Under the pieces are notes generated by a model, which ran no database searches, was not told the origin of the DNA, and saw only the letters and a program-made list of their open reading frames with translations. 64,000 nt of DNA from Echiichthys vipera (Eukaryota; Chordata; Actinopteri; Perciformes; Trachinidae): contig OY829657.1 of assembly GCA_963691815.1 (NCBI GenBank), positions 25,210,243-25,274,242 of the forward strand, in the 5' to 3' direction. How positions within the stretch are numbered: the first letter of the stretch is position 1; each line of letters starts with the position of its first letter. Shown here piece by piece: positions 1 through 11,284 of the stretch. Position numbers and translations under genes: made by a program.

Positions 1-470
1 ATGACTTTGTTGAATCCAAAAGCTGCATATACAAGCGTTAAAGCTTCACTTTGTAACTCTGACTAAATAACATGAAGCCTCAAAGTCACAAGATAGATTT
101 TCTTTATGTATTCAATACTCAAACTTGAATCCAAATTTCAGTTTCAAAAAGTTACATTTTATAGTTTTTAATGCATCTCTATTTCACACTATTTTTTGTA
201 ATATCAGACTAACAACATTTTAAACACATTTTTAATTCACATGACCTCAAATGTACTTTCTTCTTCAGTCTTTTCTCATTGTAAACAACGATAAATCAGA
301 TTTAGCCTCTTATTTAGCCTCAATATGACTTCAAACTATATCTTCAAACAAACCTTTTTCCTTCTTTATGAATGTGAACAAACTGCAGCGTATCGGGCCG
401 CAGGTGAGCAGCGCTGCATGTGATTGTCTGGCCCTTTAAACTGCTATCAAACAACATGGAAAACCTGCGG
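1..470. other. AT-rich unique sequence, no gene seen
   Basis: This is AT-rich sequence with no tandem structure and no exon-like segment that I can defend. A GT donor-like site follows GGGCCGCAG near 402, but no good acceptor with an open, protein-like frame precedes it. Confidence 0.5.
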
Positions 471-492
471 AAACACACACACACACACACAT

Positions 493-536
<44 letters not shown>

Positions 537-542
537 ACACAG
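471..542. repeat. (CA)n microsatellite
   Basis: About 70 bases of CA dinucleotides, interrupted by ATACGC and AGAC. Open frames over it are Cys-Val or His-Thr strings and are not coding. Confidence 0.97.
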
Positions 543-779
543 ACTACTAGCTTCTGCGCTAAGTGATTTTCTGTGAAGGGAACATTAAGCTTTGATGAAT
601 TTCTGCCTGGAGTACCAGAGTATACACAGCACTTGTGAATCTAAGTGGAATTTGCCTTTGAAATGGGCCCTTTGTGCGACGCACTTAGAGGAGAAGAGGA
701 GCGCTCGCTTTTAAAAGGGACGTTTGGGCTTGTAGGAATGACCCAAAGATGAAAGCAAATTGCCTGAAATTTCTGGTGG

Positions 780-780
<1 letters not shown>

Positions 781-846
<66 letters not shown>

Positions 847-1003
847 GAACTGCAACCAGCAAATTCACTTGTATGCAGAACAAGATCGTAGCTCAAGAAT
901 GTGTGACTGTGTCTGCGATGGTGCAATTTTCTGTGTGCGTGTGTGTGTGTGTATGTGTTTGTGAGTACATTTCTACACATGAGCATGTCTTTGAGCGTGT
1001 GTT

Positions 1004-1075
<72 letters not shown>

Positions 1076-1217
1076 TGTGTGTGTGTGTGTGCGCACCTCG
1101 TCACACAACAGCAGATGGCATCATTGTTGTTGGCGCTTTGAAGAGGCACATGCATTTTAATGAACAGAGCAGAAATGTATACACCAGATTAGAGATGTGT
1201 GTGTGTGTGTTTGTGTG
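781..1217. repeat. Cluster of four (TG)n microsatellites
   Basis: Four TG arrays (783-842, 931-956, about 1009-1091, 1196-1217) lie within 440 bases, separated by short unique pieces. The 1009-1091 array ends in GCGC/GCGTG variants. Six-frame translation gives only CV and HT repeats. Confidence 0.97.
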
Positions 1218-1573
1218 AGTGTTGTACATCTCCTGAAACACAGTCCTACATCGTGTCAGAGAGAATCACACACACGTCAAACGTCACACTCACTCGTACC
1301 AACACTTACACACGAAAACAATACAGTAATCAGATTCTAATGGAAATCATTTATGACAAAAATAAGCAGCCAGTAGGGGAAACACTGATCTCTGATTGGC
1401 TGGCAAGAGTTTGTTAGAATCTTACTTTTGGACACTTCGAACACATTGCAGGTCAACAGTTTGAAATCAGAGCTCTCATGCAAATTGCAGTTCTTAGATA
1501 TGAGAGCGGCTCTATCAAAGTTGGATGAATACCATCTCTCATAAAGACCAGGTTTTCCCCAGAAAGAATAACT
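1218..1573. other. Unique sequence, no gene seen
   Basis: Mixed-composition sequence between the TG cluster and a heptamer repeat. It has only short open frames, no splice-bounded protein-like segment and no tandem structure. Confidence 0.45.
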
Positions 1574-1604
1574 ATCAATTATCAATTATCAATTATCAAT
1601 TATC
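1574..1604. repeat. Heptanucleotide repeat (ATCAATT)n
   Basis: ATCAATT is repeated about 4.4 times without interruption. Confidence 0.9.
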
Positions 1605-1904
1605 TACGAAGCCCACATTATTTACTGGGCACCATCCCAACAGCCAGTGGTGAAATGATGACATGCTACTAAACATGTCATTGCTAGTCAAGGTGGGCAG
1701 GGGACCAGAGAAAAGTTCAACATTGTTTATGCATATGTTCACACCCACTCCACATTAACTTCAGTGGCTTCAGATTGACGTAACCGGGTGTGTGGAAGTA
1801 AATCTGCGAGATCCGATTTTAATATTAAAAAGCCATTGACTTTCTAGCACTGAAAATGTATGCATTGGAAATATGTATCTGACTTGTTTTAAATAATTCA
1901 GCGT

Positions 1905-2068
1905 TAAAAAAATTCAACGTTTAAAATGTCAACGTGAAAAATGTCATTGTACCAAATTCATATGCAAAATACAATGTATACAATTTATTTTTATGAAATT
2001 CAAAGGTAAAACATTGAACATTTAAGATTCAACAGGCCAAATTCAGCTGCAAAATTCAATGTTGACAC
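1905..2068. repeat. Degenerate tandem repeat based on AAATTCAACGTT-like units
   Basis: Roughly 15-bp units resembling AAAATTCAATGTT recur with substitutions (AAATTCAACG, AAAATGTCAACG, AAAATGTCATTG, AAAATTCAATGTTG). It reads as an old, decayed minisatellite. Confidence 0.5.
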
Positions 2069-2437
2069 CCAGGGAACCAAGGAAGAGCAGTCGATTCCAG
2101 ACACTGCTCACAGAGAGCTGTGACAAGAGGGGTTTCTGGTTGGCTAATAAAACACACAAACTATGGCTGTACTGTATAAACGTAATAATCTGTGATCCAC
2201 CATGTTTTCATGCTACACTGGTTAGTTTCTGATTCAAAGTGAAGTCTAAAGTCAGAGTCAGTCAAACTGAACTGAAAAACTCAATAGCTTTTTCATTTTT
2301 AAAATCCGATGACACAGATTTACTTCAGTATGGGTGTCATTACCGCTGACGTGAATAACAATCTTACCATATTTACGTTTATCCTTAGCCAGCAGTTTCA
2401 AATAGGACTCAATGTCACTCGCTCTGGCCCCTGGGAT

Positions 2438-2495
2438 GCTAAATCTACAACTAAATGCAGGGACTACAGTCCCTGCATTTAGTTGTAGATTTAGC
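2438..2495. repeat. Perfect palindrome, 28-bp arms with a 2-nt centre
   Basis: Bases 2438-2465 are the exact reverse complement of 2468-2495, with only AC between them. The arms start GCTAAATCTACAAC and the centre reads GGGACT-AC-AGTCCC. Homology stops abruptly at both outer edges. No gene or known TIR is attached. It could extrude as a cruciform, or it could be a fold-back copying scar. Confidence 0.95.
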
Positions 2496-2779
2496 CGTTT
2501 GGCGTTTCCACTCTCTTGTTCACCACAGTGCTTATTCTCTCAGATATTCTAAAATAAACAAGGGTGATGCTAATGCCTAAAAAAAACCCTGTCATCCCTG
2601 AAGCTCTCGCGCCGACTGTCTCATCCTGAAACACTCTCTGCCGATGGGAAAACTCTGTCAGTGATTACACGTCTCTCTCTGCACACTGTTAAATTTAATC
2701 AAACAGTGATTCATTTCATGTGTTTACTTTAACAAACGTCCAGAGTCCAAAGCTTCGGACAGACGAGGGGCCAAAATGT

Positions 2780-2781
<2 letters not shown>

Positions 2782-2823
<42 letters not shown>

Positions 2824-2909
2824 GGAGCAAGGTGAGGCCGGTCTCACCTTGTATATTAAAATCACACACCCAGACGGAAAATGCTATTTGATCAGATTTC
2901 CCCTCCTAC

Positions 2910-2968
<59 letters not shown>

Positions 2969-3186
2969 CTTCAGGGTTGTGTGTGTTTGTGTGTGTGTGT
3001 GTTCAGATTGTCTTCTCTCTCCTATTGACTGACGCTAATGAATGAATATCCTCCAGACTCCACTGTGTGTGTGTGTGTGTGTGTGTGTCGGTGTGTGTGT
3101 GTTGCAGAGTGTTCAGTACAGCAGTGAGTTATTGATCGTGGCCTCTGTGTAGCTGCTCTGCATCATTCAGGTAATGAAGATGCCTA

Positions 3187-3237
<51 letters not shown>
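2782..3237. repeat. CA/TG microsatellite cluster with arrays on both strands
   Basis: CA arrays at 2782-2823 and 2911-2965 are followed by TG arrays at 2978-3001, 3063-3102 and 3187-3237. Adjacent CA and TG blocks are mutually complementary. A small hairpin (CAAGGTGAG...CTCACCTTG, loop GCCGGT) lies near 2827-2850. Confidence 0.96.
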
Positions 3238-3610
3238 AGGTGTGACACGAGTGTGACAGTTAAAGTTGAATTACTTTTGTTGTTGGCAGTTAGCCACCAT
3301 GGTTAGCCTCTGGGGCTAATTAGCTTACTGCTGCTTCCGCTATCTTACCCCCAGAATAAGGTGGATAAACATATCTTGATCCAACCCCCTCTAAGCTAAA
3401 TTAGAAATAATATCTTTATTATCGTTCATAATTATGTATATAATATAAATAATAACAATAAGTTAACCAGGACAGAGTTAAAGCAGCGTGGCTGTCTGTG
3501 TTTGTTGTTGTTGTTGTTGTTCCAGCAGGGCGGTGCAGGTAAACAAATGAAGCGCTCCTCTGCTATCAGAGCGGACGCTGTTTGACCTCCATTATCACAC
3601 ACTGTACTCT

Positions 3611-3612
<2 letters not shown>
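3238..3612. other. Unique sequence with a short (GTT)n run
   Basis: Mostly unique AT-rich sequence. A (GTT)7 run lies at 3500-3522. No exon-like segment is apparent. Confidence 0.5.

Positions 3613-3647
<35 letters not shown>
3613..3647. repeat. (TG)n microsatellite
   Basis: About 17 uninterrupted TG units, immediately upstream of the long polypyrimidine tract. Confidence 0.96.
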
Positions 3648-3648
<1 letters not shown>

Positions 3649-4222
3649 TCCACTGTCTCAGCCCTCCCCCTTCTCTCCGTTTAACTTTTCCATCCTTTCA
3701 TCACGACTTCCTCTCTCTTCCTCTCATCGTTCCTGTTTGACTTCTTTGATGTTTTGTTTGTTTCCTCTTTTTCTTTTATCTCCCTCCCTCCATCCTTCCA
3801 TTTTCTTTTCTTCCTCTTCATTACTGTTTCACCTCCTCCCCTCTCCTCCTCCTTGTCTTCCACCGTTACTTGTTTTAACCTTCCTCTCTCCTTTGTCTTC
3901 CCCACATCTTCCTCCATCTTTTTTTCCTTCGTAACTTCCTGATCCTTCCTTTCTCTTCTCCTCCTTTCTTTTTCTGTCATTCTCCCCAACCCTTCCCTCT
4001 CCTCTCCTCCCCCTTTCCCCCTCTCCTCTCCTCCCCTCCCTCTCTCCCCCTCACCTCTCCCCCTCTCCTCCTCTCCTCTCCTCTCCTCACCTCTCCTCCC
4101 CTCCCCTCCCCTCTCCTCTCTGCCCCCGCCCCCTTCTCCTCCTGTCCTCTCCTCACCTCTCCTCCCCCTCTCCTCCACTCCTCTCCTCTCTGCCCCTCCC
4201 CCCAACCCCCCCCCCCCCACCC
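3649..4222. repeat. Polypyrimidine tract of about 570 bp
   Basis: The plus strand is nearly all C and T for over 500 bases, with irregular CCTCTCC, TTCCTCC and CCCCTC blocks, and ends in a run of 13 C (4206-4218). Long open frames on either strand are Ser/Pro/Leu or Arg/Glu/Gly strings produced by the composition. Mirror-symmetric stretches could form triplex (H-) DNA. Confidence 0.9.
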
Positions 4223-4367
4223 CATTGACCTTTGCAGTAATTGACCCATCAGTTGCTCTTCTACAGTTTAGTGTTGGAGGTTTTGACTTCCTGTCAGAGA
4301 GTTCCTCCACATCTGCTGCAGGACGCCACACAAACAACCGTGACCTTTGGAGCATCCTGACACCCAG

Positions 4368-4693
<326 letters not shown>

Positions 4694-4779
4694 ACCCCCT
4701 CCGACACCTGGCTATTCATTATGCATGCAGAGAGCAGCAGACACCAAAATGCCACACTTCATGAGCCAGCCTACAATCA

Positions 4780-4965
4780 AGACACACACACACACACACA
4801 CACTCCTATATGCAAACACGCAAACAAACTTTCACGTTCACAAATACACACACACTCACACATGTACGTATTACGAACACACAGGTAGACCTGGACAAAT
4901 GCAGACGGAGCACACATGTTGAAAACACGCGCACACACACAAACATACACACTGCACAACACACA
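4780..4965. repeat. (CA)n microsatellite and CA-rich decay
   Basis: A clean CA array at 4781-4803 grades into CA-rich, interrupted sequence to about 4965, as expected for an ageing microsatellite. Confidence 0.85.
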
Positions 4966-5088
4966 TTGCTGCTTTACATAATGTATAAATCTTCTCTCTC
5001 GGTTATTAAAAAGTAAATTATGGCATTTTTTTGACTCACAAATCTATGTATGACTCAGTACAGGAGCTCATAAGGTTGGGTTTTGCAT

Positions 5089-5090
<2 letters not shown>

Positions 5091-5138
<48 letters not shown>
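5091..5138. repeat. (TG)n microsatellite
   Basis: About 24 uninterrupted TG units. Confidence 0.97.
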
Positions 5139-5140
<2 letters not shown>

Positions 5141-5289
5141 AGTCACCTTTAATGATTATTTATGTAAGTGAATGTTGAGACTGCGCAGATTTGATTATCA
5201 AACTTTTTGTTTCTAAATCAGATGGATGATGGATGGATTAAATAAATTGTGTCTTAATCTTAATCATTGACTGAATCTGTTGGATTTGT

Positions 5290-5399
5290 GTCGTCTAAAC
5301 TCAACTCTCACCTGCTGTCGACTAAACATAACCGTCGCCTTTAGTTGTCTACACTTAACAGTAACCTTTCGTTGCCTGAACTCAACTGTCATCTTCAAA
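5290..5399. repeat. Minisatellite family A, four degenerate units
   Basis: Four units of about 27 bp in the TCGTCTAAACTCAACTCTCA / CTTAACAGTAACC register. They match the arrays near 24.1, 57.6 and 61.9 kb but are the most diverged of the set, so this looks like an old copy. Confidence 0.75.
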
Positions 5400-5690
5400 C
5401 AAGATGGCTGACACCACATACTGTCGACCTGTGAAAGTGTGAAATCAAATCCTCTTTTTCATCCTTTTGTCAGGTCAAATATCACAGAAGCAACACAGTA
5501 CAAGTCTAACCCCAGCAGATGTATACTTAATAACTGCTCTATGTCAGAATTCATGGTGTGAAACATCGTCTACATTTTACAATGATGTTAGCCGACTCCT
5601 CATGATCTGAGACGTGTGTGTTTTTATGTGTGTGTGTGTTCCCATCCACTTAGCTTTACATACAGCCAGACTGCCACTTTATACAAAATC
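5400..5690. other. Unique sequence, no gene seen
   Basis: No tandem structure, repeat-family match or exon signature is visible here. Confidence 0.4.
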
Positions 5691-5716
5691 AACCTCCTGC
5701 TTAGCGAGACTGTAAG

Positions 5717-5912
5717 CGCTGAGAGAGAGCAAGCCGGGGGAAAAAAGAGGAGCATCAGAGGGAGAGAGGCTGTGTAGAAAAATGAGAGGGATAAAGACGA
5801 GACGGGGGAGAAAGAGAGAAAAATAAACGAGACAGTCAATTAGAGAGACAGAGGCTATCAGTGAGGCTGAGAGAGAGAGGCAGAGAGACAGAGAGGGAGA
5901 GCAGCGGGAGTC
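5717..5912. repeat. Purine-rich (GA) low-complexity tract
   Basis: GAGAGA blocks alternate with GGGAGAAAG-type sequence. The reverse strand carries Ser/Leu-rich open frames that only reflect this composition. Confidence 0.8.
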
Positions 5913-5934
5913 TCGTCTCGTTATGATCCATCTC

Positions 5935-6230
5935 GTCTCTTTGTACCAGCTGACGTTTTTATGATGCGGCCTGCTGGCTGGGCTAATGGGTTCCTCCATT
6001 ATACTGAGGGAACACAGTGACCCCGACACCCGGATAAACACAGCGCTCACATCAAACCCCTCCCACCTCCCCAGCCCAGCCTGCAGCCTGACGATGATTC
6101 TGAGCTCAGCAACTGAGCCGGGCTCCTTTTTCAAAGGGCGGCGAGAGGAGCGAGGGCGAGGCGGCTCTGCAAGGATTCAACTTCCAAAATTTAACAGAAT
6201 CCCGCTGCTCCGCGTACATTTATACTGTTA
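5935..6230. other. GC-elevated unique block, function unknown
   Basis: Non-repetitive sequence, more GC- and CpG-rich than its surroundings (GGGCGGCGAGAGGAGCGAGG near 6137). An 81-codon plus-strand frame from 5986 has no recognisable domain. It could be a regulatory element or chance. Confidence 0.25.
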
Positions 6231-7459
6231 GAACTAGGGATGGGCGTGAGTGACCGATTCCTCAAGTAGTCCTTTTTTCAAATTCACTTGACTGGTAAAC
6301 AGCCGCACTTTTTTATTTGTGTGTGTGTGCAGCACCTCTTGCTTCTGCTCTTGACCCGAGACACATCCACCTTTGATTTTTTGAACCAGCTCTTCGCCTC
6401 TAACCTGACTTTTGCTCACCATATCCGTCTGGGATCTCTGGTTTGGAGATCTTTTGGGAAGGGGAGGAAATCCTGGTTGCTGATTGGATAAACCATCTGT
6501 CTCTCACCAACATAATGACCAAATTAACCAATCAGATCAATGAAGCGAATGATGTACTAACAGCTAATGTGGGTTAAGGATATTTGTTAAGGATATTTGC
6601 TGTTTGTGTAACGTGAATTTATAGATAAAAAGCCCAATTTCAGGTGCCCGGTCCATATTCAACAGAAGGATCCAAAAAGTGAGCAGCTTGCTCCATAGCT
6701 GCGCTCATCTCATCCACAGAAGCCTCCATGTTGTTTACACTGAACAGTCGCTTCTCGTTTCATCACACTTAAATCCACCTATATATATATATATATAAAA
6801 AATGTTTAGCCCTGTTAAACCACTGGTGTGTTCAACATTATGGGTGTTGTTCAATAGTCAGTGTTGCTAAAGTCACCACACAAGTTCAGAATAAGGAAGC
6901 TTGCAGCCATAAAACACTCTGTCCCAGGTTTCACACGGTTAATATCATAGAGCTTCTGAACAAGCAGAAAGCTCCCATATTGTGGGTGTCATACACAGTG
7001 AACTGTTTCAAATCAAGCTTTTTTCTAACTCACAAGCTGACACTAACGGTGTGCAGCGTTTTAAGAGGCGTGTTGATCCAGATTGCCGTCGACAGATCAC
7101 GAGCCTCTCTCCGGCTAAACAGCCTGATGTTTCCGTCTGTAAGCTAACCACCCTGATCTCCCTGCAGCTGTTAAATTCAGGTTTGTCTGCATTTAACAGC
7201 AGGATCTTCCTCCCACTGATGTGTGATAAGAACAACACAACTCCTGTCATGAACTGAAGCACAGTGGGGCTGAGTGAAAGCACATGAAACAGAGCCTCTG
7301 TTATTTAAACTACATCATGTACACATTGGAAGATAATTGCTATTTCCTTCCCAAAGACCCCCTGTCCAGCTGTAATCACTTCAGCCTTTTTACCCACAGA
7401 TCTCGTCTTAAACGAGAGAAAGTGCAGAGCAGGGCGGCTGCTGCCTCTTCACATAATAA
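6231..7459. other. Mostly unique sequence with a (TA)n run
   Basis: CTAGGGATGGGCGTGAG at about 6235 resembles the edge of a common fish interspersed repeat. A (TA)9 run lies at 6780-6797. No coding segment is supported. Confidence 0.4.
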
Positions 7460-7620
7460 ACTTGTCAAACGCTGCTTCGGCTCTCTCGCTGCAGAAACCT
7501 GTGGTGTTGCTATCGGCCCCTGGCTAAGCCCCCGACTCTGCGACGCAGACGCCGCTCCGTCCGCCGGCTAAAACCGCTCGCTGTGCATGCTCGCACTTAA
7601 TAAACGGAGAGTAATTTGGC
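7460..7620. other. CpG-rich unique block
   Basis: A local cluster of CpG dinucleotides (CTGCGACGCAGACGCCGCTC near 7538) in otherwise CpG-poor DNA. No start codon context, frame or splice pair stands out. It could be a regulatory element. Confidence 0.3.
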
Positions 7621-7689
7621 CAGCTGCGAGTGTGAGATGTTTTGATTCCCCAGTCGCAGTGTAAAGAAAAATGGAACGACAGAGGGAGA

Positions 7690-8220
7690 GGGAAACAGCA
7701 GTAATTATAAAACTAATTACCAAATGCTGATGATGCCCATAGGCTTTGCATAACTAAATTTAGACGAGGAAATTGCTTTCGGCTGCCGACGTAGCTGGCG
7801 GGCGCTTCGTTCAACTCTTTTTTTCCTCCCTCTCTCTGGTCCTGCATGCTGTCACATACTCGCACACCAAAGACGAAAACATAATCACCATGGAAACAAT
7901 TACGCCAACACCTAACCCCCCCCCCCCCCCTGGTATCTTTTTTCTTTATTTTGCTTGGCAAACACAAAACAGCTCCGGGAAGTGTTGTTGTCCAACAATG
8001 GGTTGTAATGACAGCAAATACAGTTGCTTGTTTCTGTTTACCCCCTGAAAAGATGCCACAATTAACGAGAACACAGGGACGCTCAGAGAGAGACAGTGAG
8101 AGTTGTTCCCTTATTGAATCAGGCTGTGTTTCTCTCTGCGGGTTTGCATATGAAATTACATGTTTTTGTCTCGCTGAGTGTCGACATAGATTTGTGCACA
8201 GCTGAGTTCTGACGCCTGAT
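7690..8220. other. Repeat-poor block, candidate conserved non-coding element
   Basis: 7695-7780 is AT-rich with TAATTATAAAACTAATTACC and CTTTGCATAA, patterns bound by homeodomain and POU factors. A run of 15 C (7916-7930) interrupts the block. No coding exon is seen. The enhancer reading is inference from texture only. Confidence 0.25.
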
Positions 8221-8304
8221 TTTCCTCCGCGTTGATGGCAGAAACGCAGCCGGCTGGAGCTTCAGTCTGACCACACTTTGATCAGTCCAGTCTCCATAAT
8301 GAAA

Positions 8305-8335
8305 GGAGAAGAGAGAAGAGAAGAGAAGAGAAAAA
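8305..8335. repeat. (AGAAG)n pentamer run
   Basis: GAGAAGAGAGAAGAGAAGAG continues to an A-rich end, about six imperfect pentamers. Confidence 0.85.
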
Positions 8336-8739
8336 GAACTGTCTTTCTGTTCACACTGGAGTGACCTGGGCAGGGCTCACATCGGAGCTTTGTGATTGAC
8401 TGAATTGGTAGAATTAGCAGGAAAGTGTCTGTCGTGCTGTGTCATAAACTCCCATCAGCCTTCAGGACCTGTTGGCGGCATGTTAAAGGCCTTTGAGGAC
8501 TTGAAGGTTCAGAGGATTCAAGGCGTGTTTCCTGACAGTTCCAGGTGTTTTTCAAGGGACTCTGTGGATGTCTGCAGGTTTGCCTTTTAGGGTCTGACAT
8601 ACATGGAGTTTTTATGAGATCTATACTGATTTTAGAGTGAAATTTCACAGATTACCGATATGACAGCTGATATAGTGATTCTTTTGAGCTTGGATGAAAA
8701 TTGTGGATTGTGCAAAGGTGCTCAGTGTCTCAGAAGGAG

Positions 8740-9650
8740 GTTGACGTCTGGAGATGCTTTTGAGGTGGAAGTTAGAGCCCGAAAAGCCTTTTCCTTGATC
8801 ATAGCGCCATTTTGAGGTGGGCGTGTCATTTTTGGTGTGTTCTGTGGGGCCACCAGTCTATACCTCCCCTGAAAGTTTTGTTTCCATAACTTATAAGGTA
8901 TATGCTCCGGTATGAGTCATATTCAAAACAGCACCACCTCCTGGATGATTGATGTCATATTTGTCTTAGCTCAGATGAGCATCAGAGACTATTGTTCTAA
9001 GTTTCTTCTTAATCCGATTTATAGTTGCTAAGATAAGATGAATTATGCGTAACAGCGCCACCTAGTGGTTGGTTTGTGTGAAATTTTGTAGAAGGCCTCA
9101 GTAAGACATAAGAAACTAGATTACTAAGTTTTGTGTCCATCCGACACAACCTGAGAAAGATACACCACACTTCCTGTTTTGTCAGTAATTTACAGGAAAA
9201 TGTTCTTTTATAACTTCGGCTTTTATAAGAGTATCAAAATTATTTTGATCACTTTTGGTCAGGACCATCCAAACATTATGTGTACTAAGTTTCATCTTGA
9301 TTTGACACTCGGCCTTGGAGTTAGAAAAAGTAGGTTTTCCATATATCGCGATACTGTGAAAAAAAAGTGGGGACAGAAAGGGGCGTGACCCATATCCAGA
9401 GATTCCCATATGTTCAAGGAAAGTAAGAATTTTGAATGTGCGAGGTACGATGTGGGAGTTACAGGCAAAAACGCGTTCAACTTGATTATAGCGCACGTGT
9501 CATTTTTGGTGTCTGCCGTACGTGCAGGTGTCTGAACCAAAGTTCAACGTTTCACTCCTGTAACTTGAATGGTTTAGGCTGCAGTATGAGTTTAACTGAA
9601 GGAAAATTAAAAAAAAAGAATGAATAAAATAAATAAATAAAAATAAAAAT
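8740..9650. mobile_element. Dispersed repeat with internal duplicated modules and an A-rich end
   Basis: TTGATCATAGCGCC...GTGTCATTTTTGGTGT at 8795 recurs in diverged form at 9482, 687 bp downstream. The CAGCRCCACCT motif occurs at 8928 and 9052. The CGCCACCTAGTGG motif and phrases such as TAAGTTTTGTGTCCATCCGA are typical of fish interspersed repeats. The stretch ends in A-rich AATAAATAAATAAAAATAAA (9602-9650), like a retroelement tail. It has no intact gene. Class unknown. Confidence 0.55.
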
Positions 9651-9868
9651 CCATGTTAAAACAAAAGGGAGCACCGCTGCACTGGGAGCCACACTTCTGC
9701 CTGCATCGTGTGGCCCCAGTCCCCTCGGACATGGACCCCTAACTAAACCCTAACCGGTGTTGCAAACATAGAATTGAAGTGACTAGATCGCTGTAACTGT
9801 GTTGCTGTGTATGATATTCATAAAAATGAAATGACTGGATCGGAATGCTGGATCGGCCTCATTAATCC

Positions 9869-9992
9869 GATATCCGATCCAGCTAATTAGTCAATATCTG
9901 AGACGATATCCGATCCAGCTAATTAGTCAATATCTGAGACGATATCCGATCCAGCTAATTAGTCAATATATGAGACGATATCTGATCCAGCT
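9869..9992. repeat. 36-bp minisatellite, 3.4 copies
   Basis: Units start at 9869, 9905 and 9941, with a partial fourth at 9977. The motif is GATATCCGATCCAGCTAATT followed by AGTCAATATCTGAGAC. The units are nearly identical, so amplification is recent. The GGATCGGATATCGG-type motif is common in fish transposon remnants. Confidence 0.93.
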
Positions 9993-9999
9993 CAAAACA

Positions 10000-11270
10000 T
10001 CCTGACCTGCAGAGCCACGTCATTGTTGATATACAATATTCCCTTTTGTTTGTTTTGTTAATGTAACCTTCCTTCCCATCAGTCCTGTCGTTTTCTTTTT
10101 CCAGGAACTCCCACAGTCATTGGTTTCACTTTATATTAATCATAGTGAGACTCTTGTGAAGGACGTTTACCCATTAGAGCTGATGTCCTTACTAACCCAG
10201 TTATACATCTAATGTCCTTTTCTAATCTGTTTATCCTGCTTTCCCTGCATACCAGACAAATGGGACATTATTGGCTTATGTACTGCACACTGTACGACCC
10301 TCAGCAGTCAATCATCCACTGTAATATTCAGAAAAGCAAGCTTTGACACTGAATTAAAACTGACATGAAAAGCATGTGTTGAACAAAGTAAAGTATTTCC
10401 AATCAGGTGTAATTGGCTTGTCGGAGCCAGCGGTGATATATGTTGGTAATTAGTTAAGCGGGCTGAGTTTGTCTCAAAGGGTGTTTTTTTTCCCTATTTT
10501 TTAATTATATTTTTTTTCTCCTCCTCCTACAGCTGATCGTGAATCAAACTGTCAGAATAAACTGTAGCATAAGGAGCTTTTTAAAGAGCTGCAACACCGA
10601 TTGCCAATACACATGATTGGACCGAACGGGAGTTGAGGGAGTAGGCAGAGATGTGGAGTTTTACCCATCAGATTCTCTTGGTATCTAGAGTATACAAAGC
10701 AATAAACACAGAAATATAGTTACCATGGAAACTGTATATGTGCCGATAACAGGGGTGACTCACTGTATACACACCGCCTTGATAAAACGCCTTTAAAAGC
10801 CTTGAATTGTGATTGTTTTTTATGTTTTAACTAAAGTTGAATGACTTTGTTCCTTTTATTTCACAAGTGAGGCAACCAGAAATAAATGTGGTGCAATTTA
10901 ATGTAAGCTGTTGACAGACTTTGCAGTAATGAATTGTCCAGAATTGTTGTGCAGGGGAAAATTAAGGAAATTAACTACAAACAATCAATCTGCAATGTTT
11001 CATTAATTTGAGGTGTCGTCCATTGTTGCGAAAACAAATTTCTCTTGGATGCATTAATTGTACCGGCTAAAAGATTGATTCTTATTAGAATTGTAGTGTT
11101 TCACGCGTGAGCATAATGAATATTCTCCTTGGAGAAAAAAGTAGATCGAGAAAATATGTGAGCTGTTTCTGAGTGTGGGATTACAAGGTAACCACTCTAA
11201 TGTCATTGTTTATTTGGTTGAAGGCCTCCATAATCTGAGTTTTTATAAAGAAATATTCCAGTGACACTTT
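10000..11270. other. Repeat-free AT-rich block, candidate regulatory elements
   Basis: Over a kilobase without simple repeats or recognised dispersed repeats. Two parts stand out: 10390-10480 (TAATTGGC, GGTAATTAGTTAAG) and 10900-11200 (CCATTGTT SOX-like site at 11020, GATGCATTAATTG, GCATAATGAATATTC). No exon is visible. It is a good candidate for conserved non-coding elements, but this is inferred from composition and motifs only. Confidence 0.3.
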
Positions 11271-11284
11271 CTATGAAGGTCATG

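Noticed and set aside
3681..4355. 224-codon Arg/Glu/Gly-rich minus-strand frame, and the Ser/Pro/Leu frames on the plus strand
   Set aside because: They arise from a polypyrimidine tract; all frames are open and no family resemblance is visible.
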